Source of the DNA: Desulfobacteraceae bacterium
GTDB taxonomy: Bacteria; Desulfobacterota; Desulfobacteria; Desulfobacterales; Desulfosarcinaceae
DNA: 64,000 bases
Direction: 5' to 3'
Assembly (NCBI GenBank): GCA_013003715.1
Contig: JABDIN010000067.1
Span: 1-64,000 of the forward strand
Numbering within the stretch: the stretch's first letter is position 1; each line of letters starts with the position of its first letter. The notes beneath the pieces were generated by a model. It searched no databases. It was not told the origin of the DNA and saw only the letters and a program-made list of their open reading frames with translations. Of this stretch, positions 17,469-25,507 are shown in pieces. A program made the position numbers and the translations under genes.

Positions 17469-18539
17469 TTACCTGGAAGCCTTGACCTTGTCCAGAATCA
17501 TTCCCTCGATACCTTCCAACTTGGACGGAACCGGCGGATACCACTTGATGTTGTCGATAACCGCCTGGGGGAAGCTGCGGTCGAAATTGGCCCGAACCAC
17601 GGCGTCCATGTGTTGATTCGCCCCGGCGGAGGCGGTGGGTGCCCGCTCAAGATTGGTGAAGGTCGCCGCGTTCTGCGGCCGCAGCATGAAATTGATCCAT
17701 TGGTAGGCGGCATCGATGTTCTTGGCCTTGGCCGGCAGTGCGAAAGTGTCTATCCAGCCCAGGGCACCGCTTTTGGGTGCCACAAAATCGATGTCGGGAT
17801 TTTCCGCGTGCAGTTTCCAACCGCCATTGTCCCAGGCCATGGCAAGATGGACTTCGCCTGAACGCATGGACTGCAACAGCGCATCCCCGTTGGTCCAATA
17901 GTTTTTCACCAGGGGTTTCGCGGCAATCATGGCCTGACCGACTTCCTCCATTAAGGCCTTGTAGGCATCGGTATCGTTGTACAGGGAAAATGGGTCCTTG
18001 CCCATGGCAAAGGCCAGCCCGATCAATGTCGGGCGTTTGAGGCGGTAACTGATCCGGCCGGTGTATTTGTCGTTGAGAAGGTCACTGTAATCCAGCGCAT
18101 CAGGGGCTATTTTGCGATTGACCACAAGCCCGGAGGTTCCCCAGCAGAAGGGTACGGCATGGAATTCTCCGCCCACGCTTGTGTTCTTTTTTACCGAAGC
18201 GAGCATGGAAGGGATTATCTGTGCCGTATCGATTTTACGAATATCCATGGCCTGATAAATCCGGTATTTTTTCTGAACCGAGGAAATCCTGTCCTGACTT
18301 GGCTGGGCCAGGTCGAATCCGGCACCGCGGGTTGCCCTCAGCTTGGCGATCATTTCCTCATTGTTGGTATACGTGACATTGACCCGGATACCGGTTTCCG
18401 TTTCGAACTTGTCCACCAGCACCTTGGGCGCATACCCCTTCCAGGTCAGGAGGGAAAGGGTTTCCGCACCGGTATATCCCGGATAGGCCGCGATACTGAC
18501 CAAAAACAACATGACGATGGACAACAGGGATTTATTCAT
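17469..18539 (-). CDS. potD: ABC polyamine-type substrate-binding protein, PotD-like
   Basis: A 356-residue periplasmic binding protein of the PotD/PotF family. It has a signal peptide (KSLLSIVMLFLVSIAAYPGYTGA), then the mature N-terminus ETLSLLTWKGYAPKVLVDKF, the first lobe with GAGFDLAQPSQDRIS and AVPFCWGTSGLVVN, and the second lobe with SGEVHLAMAWDNGGW. The start ATG at 18539 is chosen over an in-frame ATG 81 bases upstream because GGAGG lies just before it and the signal peptide follows directly. It is the first gene of the transport operon. Substrate identity (polyamine or another small cation) is not provable from sequence. Confidence 0.87.
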   Translation of the reverse strand: MNKSLLSIVMLFLVSIAAYPGYTGAETLSLLTWKGYAPKVLVDKFETETGIRVNVTYTNNEEMIAKLRATRGAGFDLAQPSQDRISSVQKKYRIYQAMDIRKIDTAQIIPSMLASVKKNTSVGGEFHAVPFCWGTSGLVVNRKIAPDALDYSDLLNDKYTGRISYRLKRPTLIGLAFAMGKDPFSLYNDTDAYKALMEEVGQAMIAAKPLVKNYWTNGDALLQSMRSGEVHLAMAWDNGGWKLHAENPDIDFVAPKSGALGWIDTFALPAKAKNIDAAYQWINFMLRPQNAATFTNLERAPTASAGANQHMDAVVRANFDRSFPQAVIDNIKWYPPVPSKLEGIEGMILDKVKASR

Positions 18540-18923
18540 GGATTGCCTCCTTTTTTGATACTGCCGGATGGAATATAGGATATGGATCGGGATAATCGGT
18601 ACCGGTCTGACGTGAAGCAAGATACGATAAAGATCTCAGGGGTGTCAACGGTAAAGGTAACGCGGGTCCGGGTAATCGCATGCAGAATTGGCATGTCATC
18701 GGATACTTTTTAATATTGGTATGCATTCATACAACGATGACCCTAAAGATCAAATGGGTTGACATCAGGGAAAAAGCATGGACAATGAAATACGAACGCT
18801 GCAGCGCGTTGACTTTACCGCAAGAGCCTGCCGGGATCATCGACTCACCCGGACAATTCGAGCGTATCATTATTCCCGTTTTTTTTAGTGCGGTGATTCA
18901 ACCGCATGAAAAAAGGAGGCCGC
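18540..18923. other. Divergent intergenic region between potD and GNAT gene
   Basis: About 380 bases carrying the promoters of both flanking genes. I see no coding sequence. A TTGACA at 18759 is the best promoter element. Confidence 0.4.
18759..18786 (+). promoter_or_regulatory. Candidate sigma-70-type promoter for GNAT gene
   Basis: TTGACA (18759-18764) and GACAAT (18781-18786) are separated by 16 bases, upstream of the acetyltransferase at 18924. The -35 is perfect and the -10 matches four of six positions. Confidence 0.35.
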
Positions 18924-19376
18924 ATGAACAAGATCAATTTTAACATCAGACTCATGAAGGCTGAAGATTTTGATGCTGTGGTCGGAATTGATGCAAAGGT
19001 TCTAACCACATCCCGCCCGAAGTACTATGAAATGAGGTTTGACAAGCTTTTCAAATCCACGGATTATCTGCCCACGTCCCTCGTTGCGGAGGACGCGGAC
19101 GGAACGGTGGTGGGATTCGTCATGGGAGCCATTTATATGGGGGAATACGGTATCTTCCAGGAAGAGGCCAGCCTGGATACCATCGGCATCGATCCCGCTT
19201 ACCGGCACAGGGGTATCGGGAAGCGGTTGATCGATGAATATATGGATCATTTGAAAAGCCTGGGGGTACGAAAAGTCAACACCCTGGTGAATTGGGACGA
19301 TTCTCAACTGATACATTTTTTCAGCGCGAACCAATTCAGTCTTTCCAAAACCATTAACCTGGAGAGAAGTATTTGA
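18924..19376 (+). CDS. GNAT family N-acetyltransferase
   Basis: A 150-residue acetyltransferase. The acetyl-CoA binding motif A is DTIGIDPAYRHRGIGKRLID (about residues 87-106), with the R-x-x-G-x-G signature. The N-terminus IRLMKAEDFDAVV and C-terminal VNWDDSQLIHFFSANQF are typical of ribosomal-protein or small-molecule acetyltransferases. Start at 18924 is chosen because AAAAGGAGG ends five bases before it; an ATG at 18906 is in frame but lies ahead of that ribosome site. It resembles the GNAT at 24834, and the two flank the CoA-activase cluster. The substrate is unknown. Confidence 0.82.
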   Translation: MNKINFNIRLMKAEDFDAVVGIDAKVLTTSRPKYYEMRFDKLFKSTDYLPTSLVAEDADGTVVGFVMGAIYMGEYGIFQEEASLDTIGIDPAYRHRGIGKRLIDEYMDHLKSLGVRKVNTLVNWDDSQLIHFFSANQFSLSKTINLERSI

Positions 19377-19456
19377 GCTACCGGGGTGTTTCGGCAGTAT
19401 CGCGGATCTGGGGCTTGCGCGTATTGTTTTTACAGCTTGTCTGAGACCAGGTTTTC

Positions 19457-19777
19457 TTACATCTCATCGGATTCGGTCCTTATAATTGTCTGGAGACGTT
19501 TGAACTGTTTCATCAACTCCTCGGCAAATGGGGTCAGACCGGAGCCTTTGCCTTTCCGGACCACCAAGGTATTTCCCATTCGCTGTGCCGACGACCGTAT
19601 CCGCATCCACAGGGCACGGTAGCTCATTTTCATCTCTTTTGCGGATGCCTGCAAGGATCCGCATCTGCGAATGGCATCCAGCATCCGGTAGCGACCGAGT
19701 CCGAAAACAACCCCGCCATCATTATCTTCTATCCATATCTTTGAACGGCCGGCGAACGCTGGTTTAGGATTATTCAG
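19457..19777 (-). CDS. Second ModE-type winged-helix protein (start codon uncertain)
   Basis: The frame covers a complete ModE N-terminal domain: KIWIEDNDGGVVFGLGRYRM, then LDAIRRCGSLQASAKEMKMS, RALWMRIRSS, and the wing with LTPFAEELMKQFKRL. The first ATG (19684) lies inside the domain and would remove its first strand. Conservation therefore demands a start upstream, where only CTG at 19777 is available before a TGA at 19788-19790. Either a non-standard start is used, or the 5' end has decayed. It has no oxyanion-binding domain. It points away from the CoA-activase cluster that begins 261 bases further on. Confidence 0.65.
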   Translation of the reverse strand: MNNPKPAFAGRSKIWIEDNDGGVVFGLGRYRMLDAIRRCGSLQASAKEMKMSYRALWMRIRSSAQRMGNTLVVRKGKGSGLTPFAEELMKQFKRLQTIIRTESDEM

Positions 19778-19860
19778 GGAAAATTCTCACTGATTTTTTT
19801 TCCGGTGTCCGATCCGATATGGTGTGCCGATGCACCGGAATAGTGTCCATCCTTTGTCAA

Positions 19861-19878
19861 CTTGATGTCAGACATAAG
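19861..19878. promoter_or_regulatory. Imperfect palindrome upstream of the second ModE-like gene
   Basis: An 11-bp perfect palindrome ATGTCAGACAT (19865-19875) is extended by near-symmetric flanks (CTTG and AAG). The half-site ACATAAG also occurs in the palindrome upstream of fmdE. It lies between the second ModE-like gene and the activase cluster, so it may be an operator for either. Confidence 0.35.
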
Positions 19879-20038
19879 TTATCTTCATCAATGGTTTGTT
19901 TTAAGTTATAATTCGATTGGGGCTGATGACATGCCGAATCCATATGCGATCACCCTGTTCCGGGAAAGCTTGGATCTTGAAAAACCTATGGATCTATGAC
20001 TAAATCGAATTTTATATTGAGGTACGGGAGGTAATAAT

Positions 20039-20812
20039 ATGATTACTGCGGGCATAGATTGCGGTGCGAAAAACACCAAAACCATAATCCTGGACAAGGG
20101 TAAGATCACGGGAAAGGCCTTGGTGGCGACCGGGTTCGATCAGGAGAAGGCTGTCAGGGAAAGCCTGGAAAAGGCTGTGGCCGATGCCGGTATAAGAACG
20201 GAAGATATTGAAAAAATATGTGGCACGGGGTCCGGCCGGAATGCCATCGCCATGGCTGATGATAAAATTAATGAGATCAAGGCCATGGCCAAAGGGGCGG
20301 TATTTTTTTTTCCTGATGCCCGTACCGTTGCGGATGTGGGGGCGGAAGAGGGGAGGGCTGCCAAGATCAATGCATCCGGAATCCCGGAGGACTTCGCCAT
20401 CAATGAAAAGTGCGCCGCCGGCGCCGGCACATTTATCGAATCGATGGGCCGGGCGCTGGAAACACCTTTGGACGAGATGGGTCCCCTGGCATTGACCTCG
20501 AACAAAGAGATTCCCATGAACGCCCAGTGTGCCATATTCGCCGAATCCGAAGTGGTGGGGCTGATCCACGCCAACACCGCCAAAAACGATATCAGTAAAG
20601 CCATCCATGATGCCATGGCCAGTCGTGTTGTTTCCATGATACGGCGGATCGGCATAAACCGGGAAGTGGTGATGCTCGGGGGAGTGGGCAACAATCCCGG
20701 CTTTCTGGAAGCCATGCGACGAGATTTGAGCCTGGATACCATATGGATTCCGGAAGCCCCGGAATTTGGTTCAGCCGTCGGTGCTGCTGCTGCGGCCGCT
20801 GAAGATGCGTGA
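20039..20812 (+). CDS. BcrA/BcrD-type CoA-enzyme activase ATPase (first)
   Basis: A 257-residue ATPase of the BadF/BadG/BcrA/BcrD family (HgdC-like). These ASKHA-fold proteins use ATP and a bridging [4Fe-4S] cluster to push low-potential electrons into 2-hydroxyacyl-CoA dehydratases or benzoyl-CoA reductases. It has ITAGIDCGAKNTKTIIL (phosphate 1), cluster-binding Cys125 in NEKCAAGAGTFIES and Cys164 in MNAQCAIFAESEVVG, and the adenosine site VVMLGGVGNNPGF. Where most relatives have DIGGQD, this one reads DVGAEE. A strong GGGAGG precedes the ATG. It heads a four-gene plus-strand operon. Confidence 0.87.
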   Translation: MITAGIDCGAKNTKTIILDKGKITGKALVATGFDQEKAVRESLEKAVADAGIRTEDIEKICGTGSGRNAIAMADDKINEIKAMAKGAVFFFPDARTVADVGAEEGRAAKINASGIPEDFAINEKCAAGAGTFIESMGRALETPLDEMGPLALTSNKEIPMNAQCAIFAESEVVGLIHANTAKNDISKAIHDAMASRVVSMIRRIGINREVVMLGGVGNNPGFLEAMRRDLSLDTIWIPEAPEFGSAVGAAAAAAEDA

Positions 20813-20882
20813 GCTGGTAGTTGGATAGCCACGGTGGCAGGATAAACGGAAAACCCATTTCCATGCTGGGGGGATAAAACGC

Positions 20883-21773
20883 ATGACCGAAGATAAAAAA
20901 GAATTCTGGCGGTGGACCGAGTCCAACTGGAAAAATCCTGATATGGAATGGAAAGATGCACAGTTTATCAGCGTTGGGATTGATGTTGGCTCCGTGAGTT
21001 CCCAGGCGGTTATCATGGCCGACGGTCAGGTGCTTGCATACGGGAATATGCGCACCGGCTCCGACAGCCCGAACAGCGCCAGAAATGCACTGAATTTTGC
21101 CATGGAAGCGCTTGGTGATATGCCGGAAGACCGCATGGATTATTGTATCGGTACTGGTTATGGCCGAGTGAATGTTCCCTTTGCCGATCGAACCATCACT
21201 GAAATCGCCTGCCATGCGCGCGGCGCAAACTTTATCTACGGACCGAATGTCCGCACCGTCCTGGATGTCGGCGGTCAGGATATCAAGGCGATCCAATGTG
21301 ACGAGAAAGGTAAAGTGACCAATTTTCTGATGAATGATAAATGCGCCGCCGGCACGGGTCGTGGTATGGAGGTATTTGCCGATATGCTGGGTGTGTCCAT
21401 TCAGGAGGTGGGCGATCGCTCCTTCGAATTCAAGGGTGAAGAGCCACCGGCGGTGTCTTCCACCTGTGTGGTGTACGCCAAATCCGAGGCCGCCGGTCTT
21501 CTGCGCATGGGGTGGGCCAGGGAAAAAGTCCTTGCCGCTTACTGCAAGGCCATGGCGGAGCGTATATACTCACTGGTTGAGCGTGTTGGTGTAAAATCGG
21601 AATTTGCCGTGACCGGGGGGATGGCCAAAAACCGAGGGGTGATGGATCGTATCATGCCCTTGATCGGCATGGATCGGTTGACGACACCATGGGATACCCA
21701 GATAGCAGGTGCGGTGGGGGCTGCACTGTTCAGCCATGCGCTTTGTATGAAAGGCAAGGGCCGTAAAAAATGA
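20883..21773 (+). CDS. BcrA/BcrD-type CoA-enzyme activase ATPase (second)
   Basis: A 296-residue partner ATPase. An aromatic-rich N-terminal extension (KKEFWRWTESNWKNPDMEWK) precedes the nucleotide fold SVGIDVGSVSSQAVIM. It has the canonical DVGGQDIKAI, cluster ligands Cys154 (NDKCAAGTGRGMEVF) and Cys195 (SSTCVVYAKSEAAG), and FAVTGGMAKNRGV. Two unlike ATPases side by side suggest a heterodimeric activator, as in benzoyl-CoA reductase (BcrA/BcrD), rather than the homodimer of HgdC. Catalytic BcrB/BcrC or HgdA/HgdB genes are not in the window. Confidence 0.88.
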   Translation: MTEDKKEFWRWTESNWKNPDMEWKDAQFISVGIDVGSVSSQAVIMADGQVLAYGNMRTGSDSPNSARNALNFAMEALGDMPEDRMDYCIGTGYGRVNVPFADRTITEIACHARGANFIYGPNVRTVLDVGGQDIKAIQCDEKGKVTNFLMNDKCAAGTGRGMEVFADMLGVSIQEVGDRSFEFKGEEPPAVSSTCVVYAKSEAAGLLRMGWAREKVLAAYCKAMAERIYSLVERVGVKSEFAVTGGMAKNRGVMDRIMPLIGMDRLTTPWDTQIAGAVGAALFSHALCMKGKGRKK

Positions 21774-21849
21774 CCATACCAGTGCAGCCTCCTGTCATGG
21801 ATTAATTTTTCCCAATCACCGTGGGGTTTCAACTATACAGGAGACGCCA

Positions 21850-22140
21850 ATGCTCGCAAATTATGGCTATAAAGACGCCTCAGGTGATTATTTCATTACC
21901 ATTGATACGGATAAATGCAATGGTTGCGGAGATTGTGCCGCAGTGTGCCCGGTGGATTTGTTCGCCGGCATGGACGAAGATCCCAATGATCCCCTGCGCG
22001 TCGAACCTGTCGCCATTGTCGCCGGTACCAAAAAGAATAAAGTGAAATACGAATGCAATCCCTGCAAACCGGAAGCAAATCGTCCTCCGCTGCCCTGCGT
22101 TGCCGCTTGCGCTACGGCGGCCATTTCACACTCCTGGTGA
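21850..22140 (+). CDS. Ferredoxin with two [4Fe-4S] clusters
   Basis: A 96-residue ferredoxin. The first cluster motif is CNGCGDCAAVCPVDLF (about residues 23-38). The second set reads CNPC, then CVAACATAAI after a nine-residue insertion (KPEANRPPL), so the second site has a longer loop than clostridial ferredoxins. This elongated form is typical of ferredoxins beside aromatic-CoA reductase genes. It sits between the activase genes and the oxidoreductase, as expected for an electron carrier linking them. A GGAGACGCC precedes the ATG. Confidence 0.85.
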   Translation: MLANYGYKDASGDYFITIDTDKCNGCGDCAAVCPVDLFAGMDEDPNDPLRVEPVAIVAGTKKNKVKYECNPCKPEANRPPLPCVAACATAAISHSW

Positions 22141-22212
22141 CGCATGTGTAAAAATATCCAATCTCGTATTGCCGATTTTTCCTTAAATTGATTTTTGGAT
22201 TAGGTGAGTAGC

Positions 22213-24765
22213 ATGAGTATGATCGTACTGACAATTAACCACCGGAAAATTGATATTCAATCCGGTACCACGATACTTGAAGCCGCCAGACTGGCCGACA
22301 TATACATTCCGACATTGTGCTATCACCCGGATTTGCCCGCGACCGGGGGCAGCGTAGCATCACCCGCCATTTATCAGGGTGATCTGAAAGTGGAGAATGC
22401 CTTTCCCGCTGAATCGGGACAGGGATGCGGGCTATGTGTGGTGGAAATCCTTGGACAGGAAGATCTTGTTTGTGCGTGTACAACGGCGGTGACCGACGGC
22501 ATGGTCGTGGAGACAAACACCCCTCGCGTTTGTGATCAACGACGGGAAAATCTGGTACCGATTCTCAGCCGGCACCGGCATGCATGCTTGACATGCGCTC
22601 AGCAGGCGGGGTGCAGTGGATCCCAATGCTCATCAAATGTGCCGGAAAACGAACGTTGCTGCACCCGGTTCGGACATTGTGAACTCCAGGCTGTTGCCGA
22701 CTATATCGGAATATCCGATTCAACGCCCAAGTGGGTCCCCACCGATTTACCGCAATTGAAGACGGATCCCTTATTTGAAAGGGATTACAACCTTTGTATC
22801 GGTTGCACGCGCTGCGTGCGCGCGTGCCGGGATTTGCGCGGGATTGAAGCCCTTGGTTTTGTCTATGATAGCAAAGGGATTGCTCAGGTCGGAACGCTGT
22901 CTCCCACCCTTGCCGAATCCGGTTGCCGGTTTTGTATGGCTTGCGTCGAAGTTTGTCCCACCGGCGCTATCGTGGACAAAGGGGTCTCTGCCGCACGCAA
23001 GACCGGGGAAATCGTACCTTGCCGGTCGGCTTGTCCGGCCGGCATCGATGTGCCGGAATATATTCGTCTGATCAGCCTGGGGCGGCAGGACCAAGCCTTA
23101 GCCGTTATTCGGGAAAAGGTGCCGTTTCCGGGAGTGCTGGGACGGGTATGCATTCGACCGTGCGAACAGGTATGCCGACGAGGACGCGTCAATGATCCCA
23201 TTTCCATTTGTGCATTGAAACGCTATGCCGCCGATGCGGGTAAGTCGTCCGGGAAATCCGGGATATCCATAAATTCGGATTCCGGTGATGCAAATTTCGG
23301 TGGAGCGGATTCCGGCAAGACCGTCGCAGTGGTGGGGGCCGGACCGGCCGGTCTTACCGCCGCTTTCTATCTGCGGCGCAAAGGGCATGCGGTCACTCTT
23401 TTCGAGGCCTCGGGTCAGGCCGGCGGTATGCTCCGACATGGCATTCCCGACTTCCGGCTGCCACCGGGTGTCCTGGACGAGGAGATTAAGTATATATTTA
23501 ATTCAGGTATCACCTTTGCGCCCTATCAACGATTAGGCAAAGACTTCACACTGGCGCAGTTGAGATCGGAAGGTTTTGATGCGGTCTTTCTGGGAATTGG
23601 CGCTCAGTTGAGCCGCCGGATTCCACTGGAAGGCTGTGATCTGCCGGATGTCCTGTGGGGTGTGGATTTCCTCAGGGATGTAGCCCGGGGCAAAAATGTC
23701 GGGCTCAAAGAAAATATCGTTGTCATCGGCGGCGGCAATGTGGCCGTGGATGCGGCGATGACCGCTTTACGATGCGGTGCGGTGAATGTGTCATTGGTGT
23801 GTATGGAAACCGCAGCGGAGATGCCTGCCGGTGAAAGGGAGATTCAAGGCGCAGCGGCCGAAGGGGTCAATATCCTTCCCTCCTGGGGGCCTGAAAAGAT
23901 CATCATTGAAAATGGGAAAGTTACCGGTCTGGACCTGGTGGCCTGCACCTGTGTATTTGACGCCCATGGTAATTTCTGTCCCGAATTCGATGACAGCACC
24001 AGGGAATGCCTGCTCGTGGATCAGATTATCCTTGCCGTGGGCCAGGCCGTTGATCTTGCTTTCCTTGATGACGGCATCCCCGTTGGGATTGAAAACGGAC
24101 TTGTGGTCGTTGACGATGAATCACTGGAAACCACTATACCCGGTGTCTATGCCGGGGGAGATGTGGCGGCGTCGGCAGGGGCGGTCATACACGCCATAGC
24201 CGCGGGCAGAAGGGCGGCGATCGCCATTGATACCGCCTTGGGCGGAACCGGCGACATTGATGAAACCGCGTACCGCAGCGCCGGGATGAACCCTGTCCTG
24301 GGCCGGTATGATGGATTTGCGGAACTCGAACGCGTTGGTGTTCGGAAAATTCCACTGTCCGAACGCCGCGGTTTCAGTGAGATTGAACGGGGATATGATG
24401 AAACAGAGGCCATGGCTGAAGCAGGTCGTTGCCTCCAATGCGATCTTCGGTTAAGCATCGGGTATAATCCTTCACCCCCCGTACATAAACTCGGGTTTCA
24501 TGCCGATATCATTGAAACCGTTCCCGAAACAGAAGGTGTATTCAAGCTTATCGGTGAAAATCAAAAAGTGCTCTCCATCAAGGGCACTGCAAATCTGAAG
24601 CAAGAGCTGCTCGATGAGTTGAAGGATGGCTCGCCGGCGGTCTTTTTTGAATACGAAGAGGATAAAATGTATACGCAGCGTGAAAGTGAACTGATACAAA
24701 GACATCTTCAGGTGCATGGCGAGATGCCGGGCGGCGGCGATGATGACCTCGATGATCTTTTTTGA
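22213..24765 (+). CDS. Large Fe-S/FAD oxidoreductase (NuoG-like N-terminus plus GltD-like NAD(P)H module)
   Basis: About 850 residues. Order: a [2Fe-2S] domain (about 1-90, CYHPDL ... GCGLCVVE ... CAC); a NuoG His-Cys region (HRHACLTCAQQAGCSGSQC); two [4Fe-4S] motifs (CIGCTRCVRAC, CRFCMACVEVCPTGAI); a GltD-type helical Fe-S domain (CRSACPAGIDVPEYIRL, VCIRPCEQVCRRG); FAD site VAVVGAGPAGLTAAFYLRRK; NAD(P) site VVIGGGNVAVDAAMTALR; and an Asp-rich tail ending DDDLDDLF. It probably moves electrons between NAD(P)H and the neighbouring ferredoxin to feed the activase, comparable with accessory flavoproteins of anaerobic benzoate clusters. ATG at 22213 follows AGGTGAG; GTG 22204 and ATG 22219 are alternatives. 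Confidence 0.85.
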   Translation: MSMIVLTINHRKIDIQSGTTILEAARLADIYIPTLCYHPDLPATGGSVASPAIYQGDLKVENAFPAESGQGCGLCVVEILGQEDLVCACTTAVTDGMVVETNTPRVCDQRRENLVPILSRHRHACLTCAQQAGCSGSQCSSNVPENERCCTRFGHCELQAVADYIGISDSTPKWVPTDLPQLKTDPLFERDYNLCIGCTRCVRACRDLRGIEALGFVYDSKGIAQVGTLSPTLAESGCRFCMACVEVCPTGAIVDKGVSAARKTGEIVPCRSACPAGIDVPEYIRLISLGRQDQALAVIREKVPFPGVLGRVCIRPCEQVCRRGRVNDPISICALKRYAADAGKSSGKSGISINSDSGDANFGGADSGKTVAVVGAGPAGLTAAFYLRRKGHAVTLFEASGQAGGMLRHGIPDFRLPPGVLDEEIKYIFNSGITFAPYQRLGKDFTLAQLRSEGFDAVFLGIGAQLSRRIPLEGCDLPDVLWGVDFLRDVARGKNVGLKENIVVIGGGNVAVDAAMTALRCGAVNVSLVCMETAAEMPAGEREIQGAAAEGVNILPSWGPEKIIIENGKVTGLDLVACTCVFDAHGNFCPEFDDSTRECLLVDQIILAVGQAVDLAFLDDGIPVGIENGLVVVDDESLETTIPGVYAGGDVAASAGAVIHAIAAGRRAAIAIDTALGGTGDIDETAYRSAGMNPVLGRYDGFAELERVGVRKIPLSERRGFSEIERGYDETEAMAEAGRCLQCDLRLSIGYNPSPPVHKLGFHADIIETVPETEGVFKLIGENQKVLSIKGTANLKQELLDELKDGSPAVFFEYEEDKMYTQRESELIQRHLQVHGEMPGGGDDDLDDLF

Positions 24766-24833
24766 GGGGCTCAACGGAAAACGTCGGTCGATTACCGGCG
24801 CTTCCGATCATTGGTGAGACAAAGATCTATGGA

Positions 24834-25268
24834 TTAGATGGCTTTTTTCAGGTTGATGAAGTTGCTGCGGTCAAACCCCATGGTTTTGAAAAAGGAGAGC
24901 AGGTCCGGAGAATCCCAGCGGACAGAGGTATAGACGGATGTAATACCTTGGGATTTATAAAATTTGAAAATTTCCTGGGCCATACTGGCACCGACGCCCT
25001 GCCCCATAAAAGTGGGGTCGACGCCCAGCGTCGCTATCCAGGCGCTTTTTTCAATACCAAAGCCCAATGTGAGGATATAACTGATCATGAAACCGATCAC
25101 CTTGCCGTCGAGTTCAGCTACAAAACAGGCATCCTGATCCCGTTGAGCGTGGGCTTCGATGAGTCTTACAAAATCGGTTTTTACCGGTTTTTGAATAATA
25201 GACGCATAGATGTCCCTTATTTTCAATGCATCTTTCTCTTCTAGACTTCGAATGATAATTTTATTCAA
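24834..25268 (-). CDS. GNAT family N-acetyltransferase
   Basis: A 144-residue acetyltransferase with motif A ATLGVDPTFMGQGVGASMAQ (about residues 80-99). The canonical R/Q-x-x-G-x-G is partly retained (MGQGVG). The start IIIRSLEEKDALKIRDIY and end LLSFFKTMGFDRSNFINLKK parallel those of the GNAT at 18924, suggesting related genes. It converges on the oxidoreductase and lies 32 bases downstream of a small DUF2080-like gene on the same strand. Target unknown. Confidence 0.82.
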   Translation of the reverse strand: MNKIIIRSLEEKDALKIRDIYASIIQKPVKTDFVRLIEAHAQRDQDACFVAELDGKVIGFMISYILTLGFGIEKSAWIATLGVDPTFMGQGVGASMAQEIFKFYKSQGITSVYTSVRWDSPDLLSFFKTMGFDRSNFINLKKAI

Positions 25269-25300
25269 AATTGTTTCCTCATCACTTCCGGACTGAAAGA

Positions 25301-25507
25301 TTAGTCGATTCTAATAATTTTAACATGGTGGCCGACCCAACCTGGGGGTAAATATACGCGTCCACTGTTCCCGCTGGCCTTAACCCGCTTCTCAATCATC
25401 TCCTCGCCATAAATCTCAAATTTTACCTTAGGGGGATTGATATCCGCAGGTGTGTCTGTGTTTTGGGATGTTTTAGTATCTTCGGGCACTGTCATCGCCT
25501 TTTTCAA
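25301..25507 (-). CDS. DUF2080-like small protein (AbrB-like strand motif)
   Basis: A 68-residue protein. Its C-terminal half, EKRVKASGNSGRVYLPPGWV followed by GHHVKIIRID, matches the DUF2080 / transposon-associated small-protein pattern, related to SpoVT-AbrB swapped-hairpin DNA-binding proteins. The N-terminal 25 residues are Thr/Asp/Pro-rich and probably disordered. Members are often found beside transposases, but none is visible here. It may be co-transcribed with the GNAT gene downstream. Confidence 0.65.
   Translation of the reverse strand: MKKAMTVPEDTKTSQNTDTPADINPPKVKFEIYGEEMIEKRVKASGNSGRVYLPPGWVGHHVKIIRID

Noticed and set aside
22235-24458. Several long minus-strand frames opposite the large oxidoreductase
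   Set aside because: All are antisense to a gene with many intact motifs; such frames are common shadows in GC-rich coding DNA.
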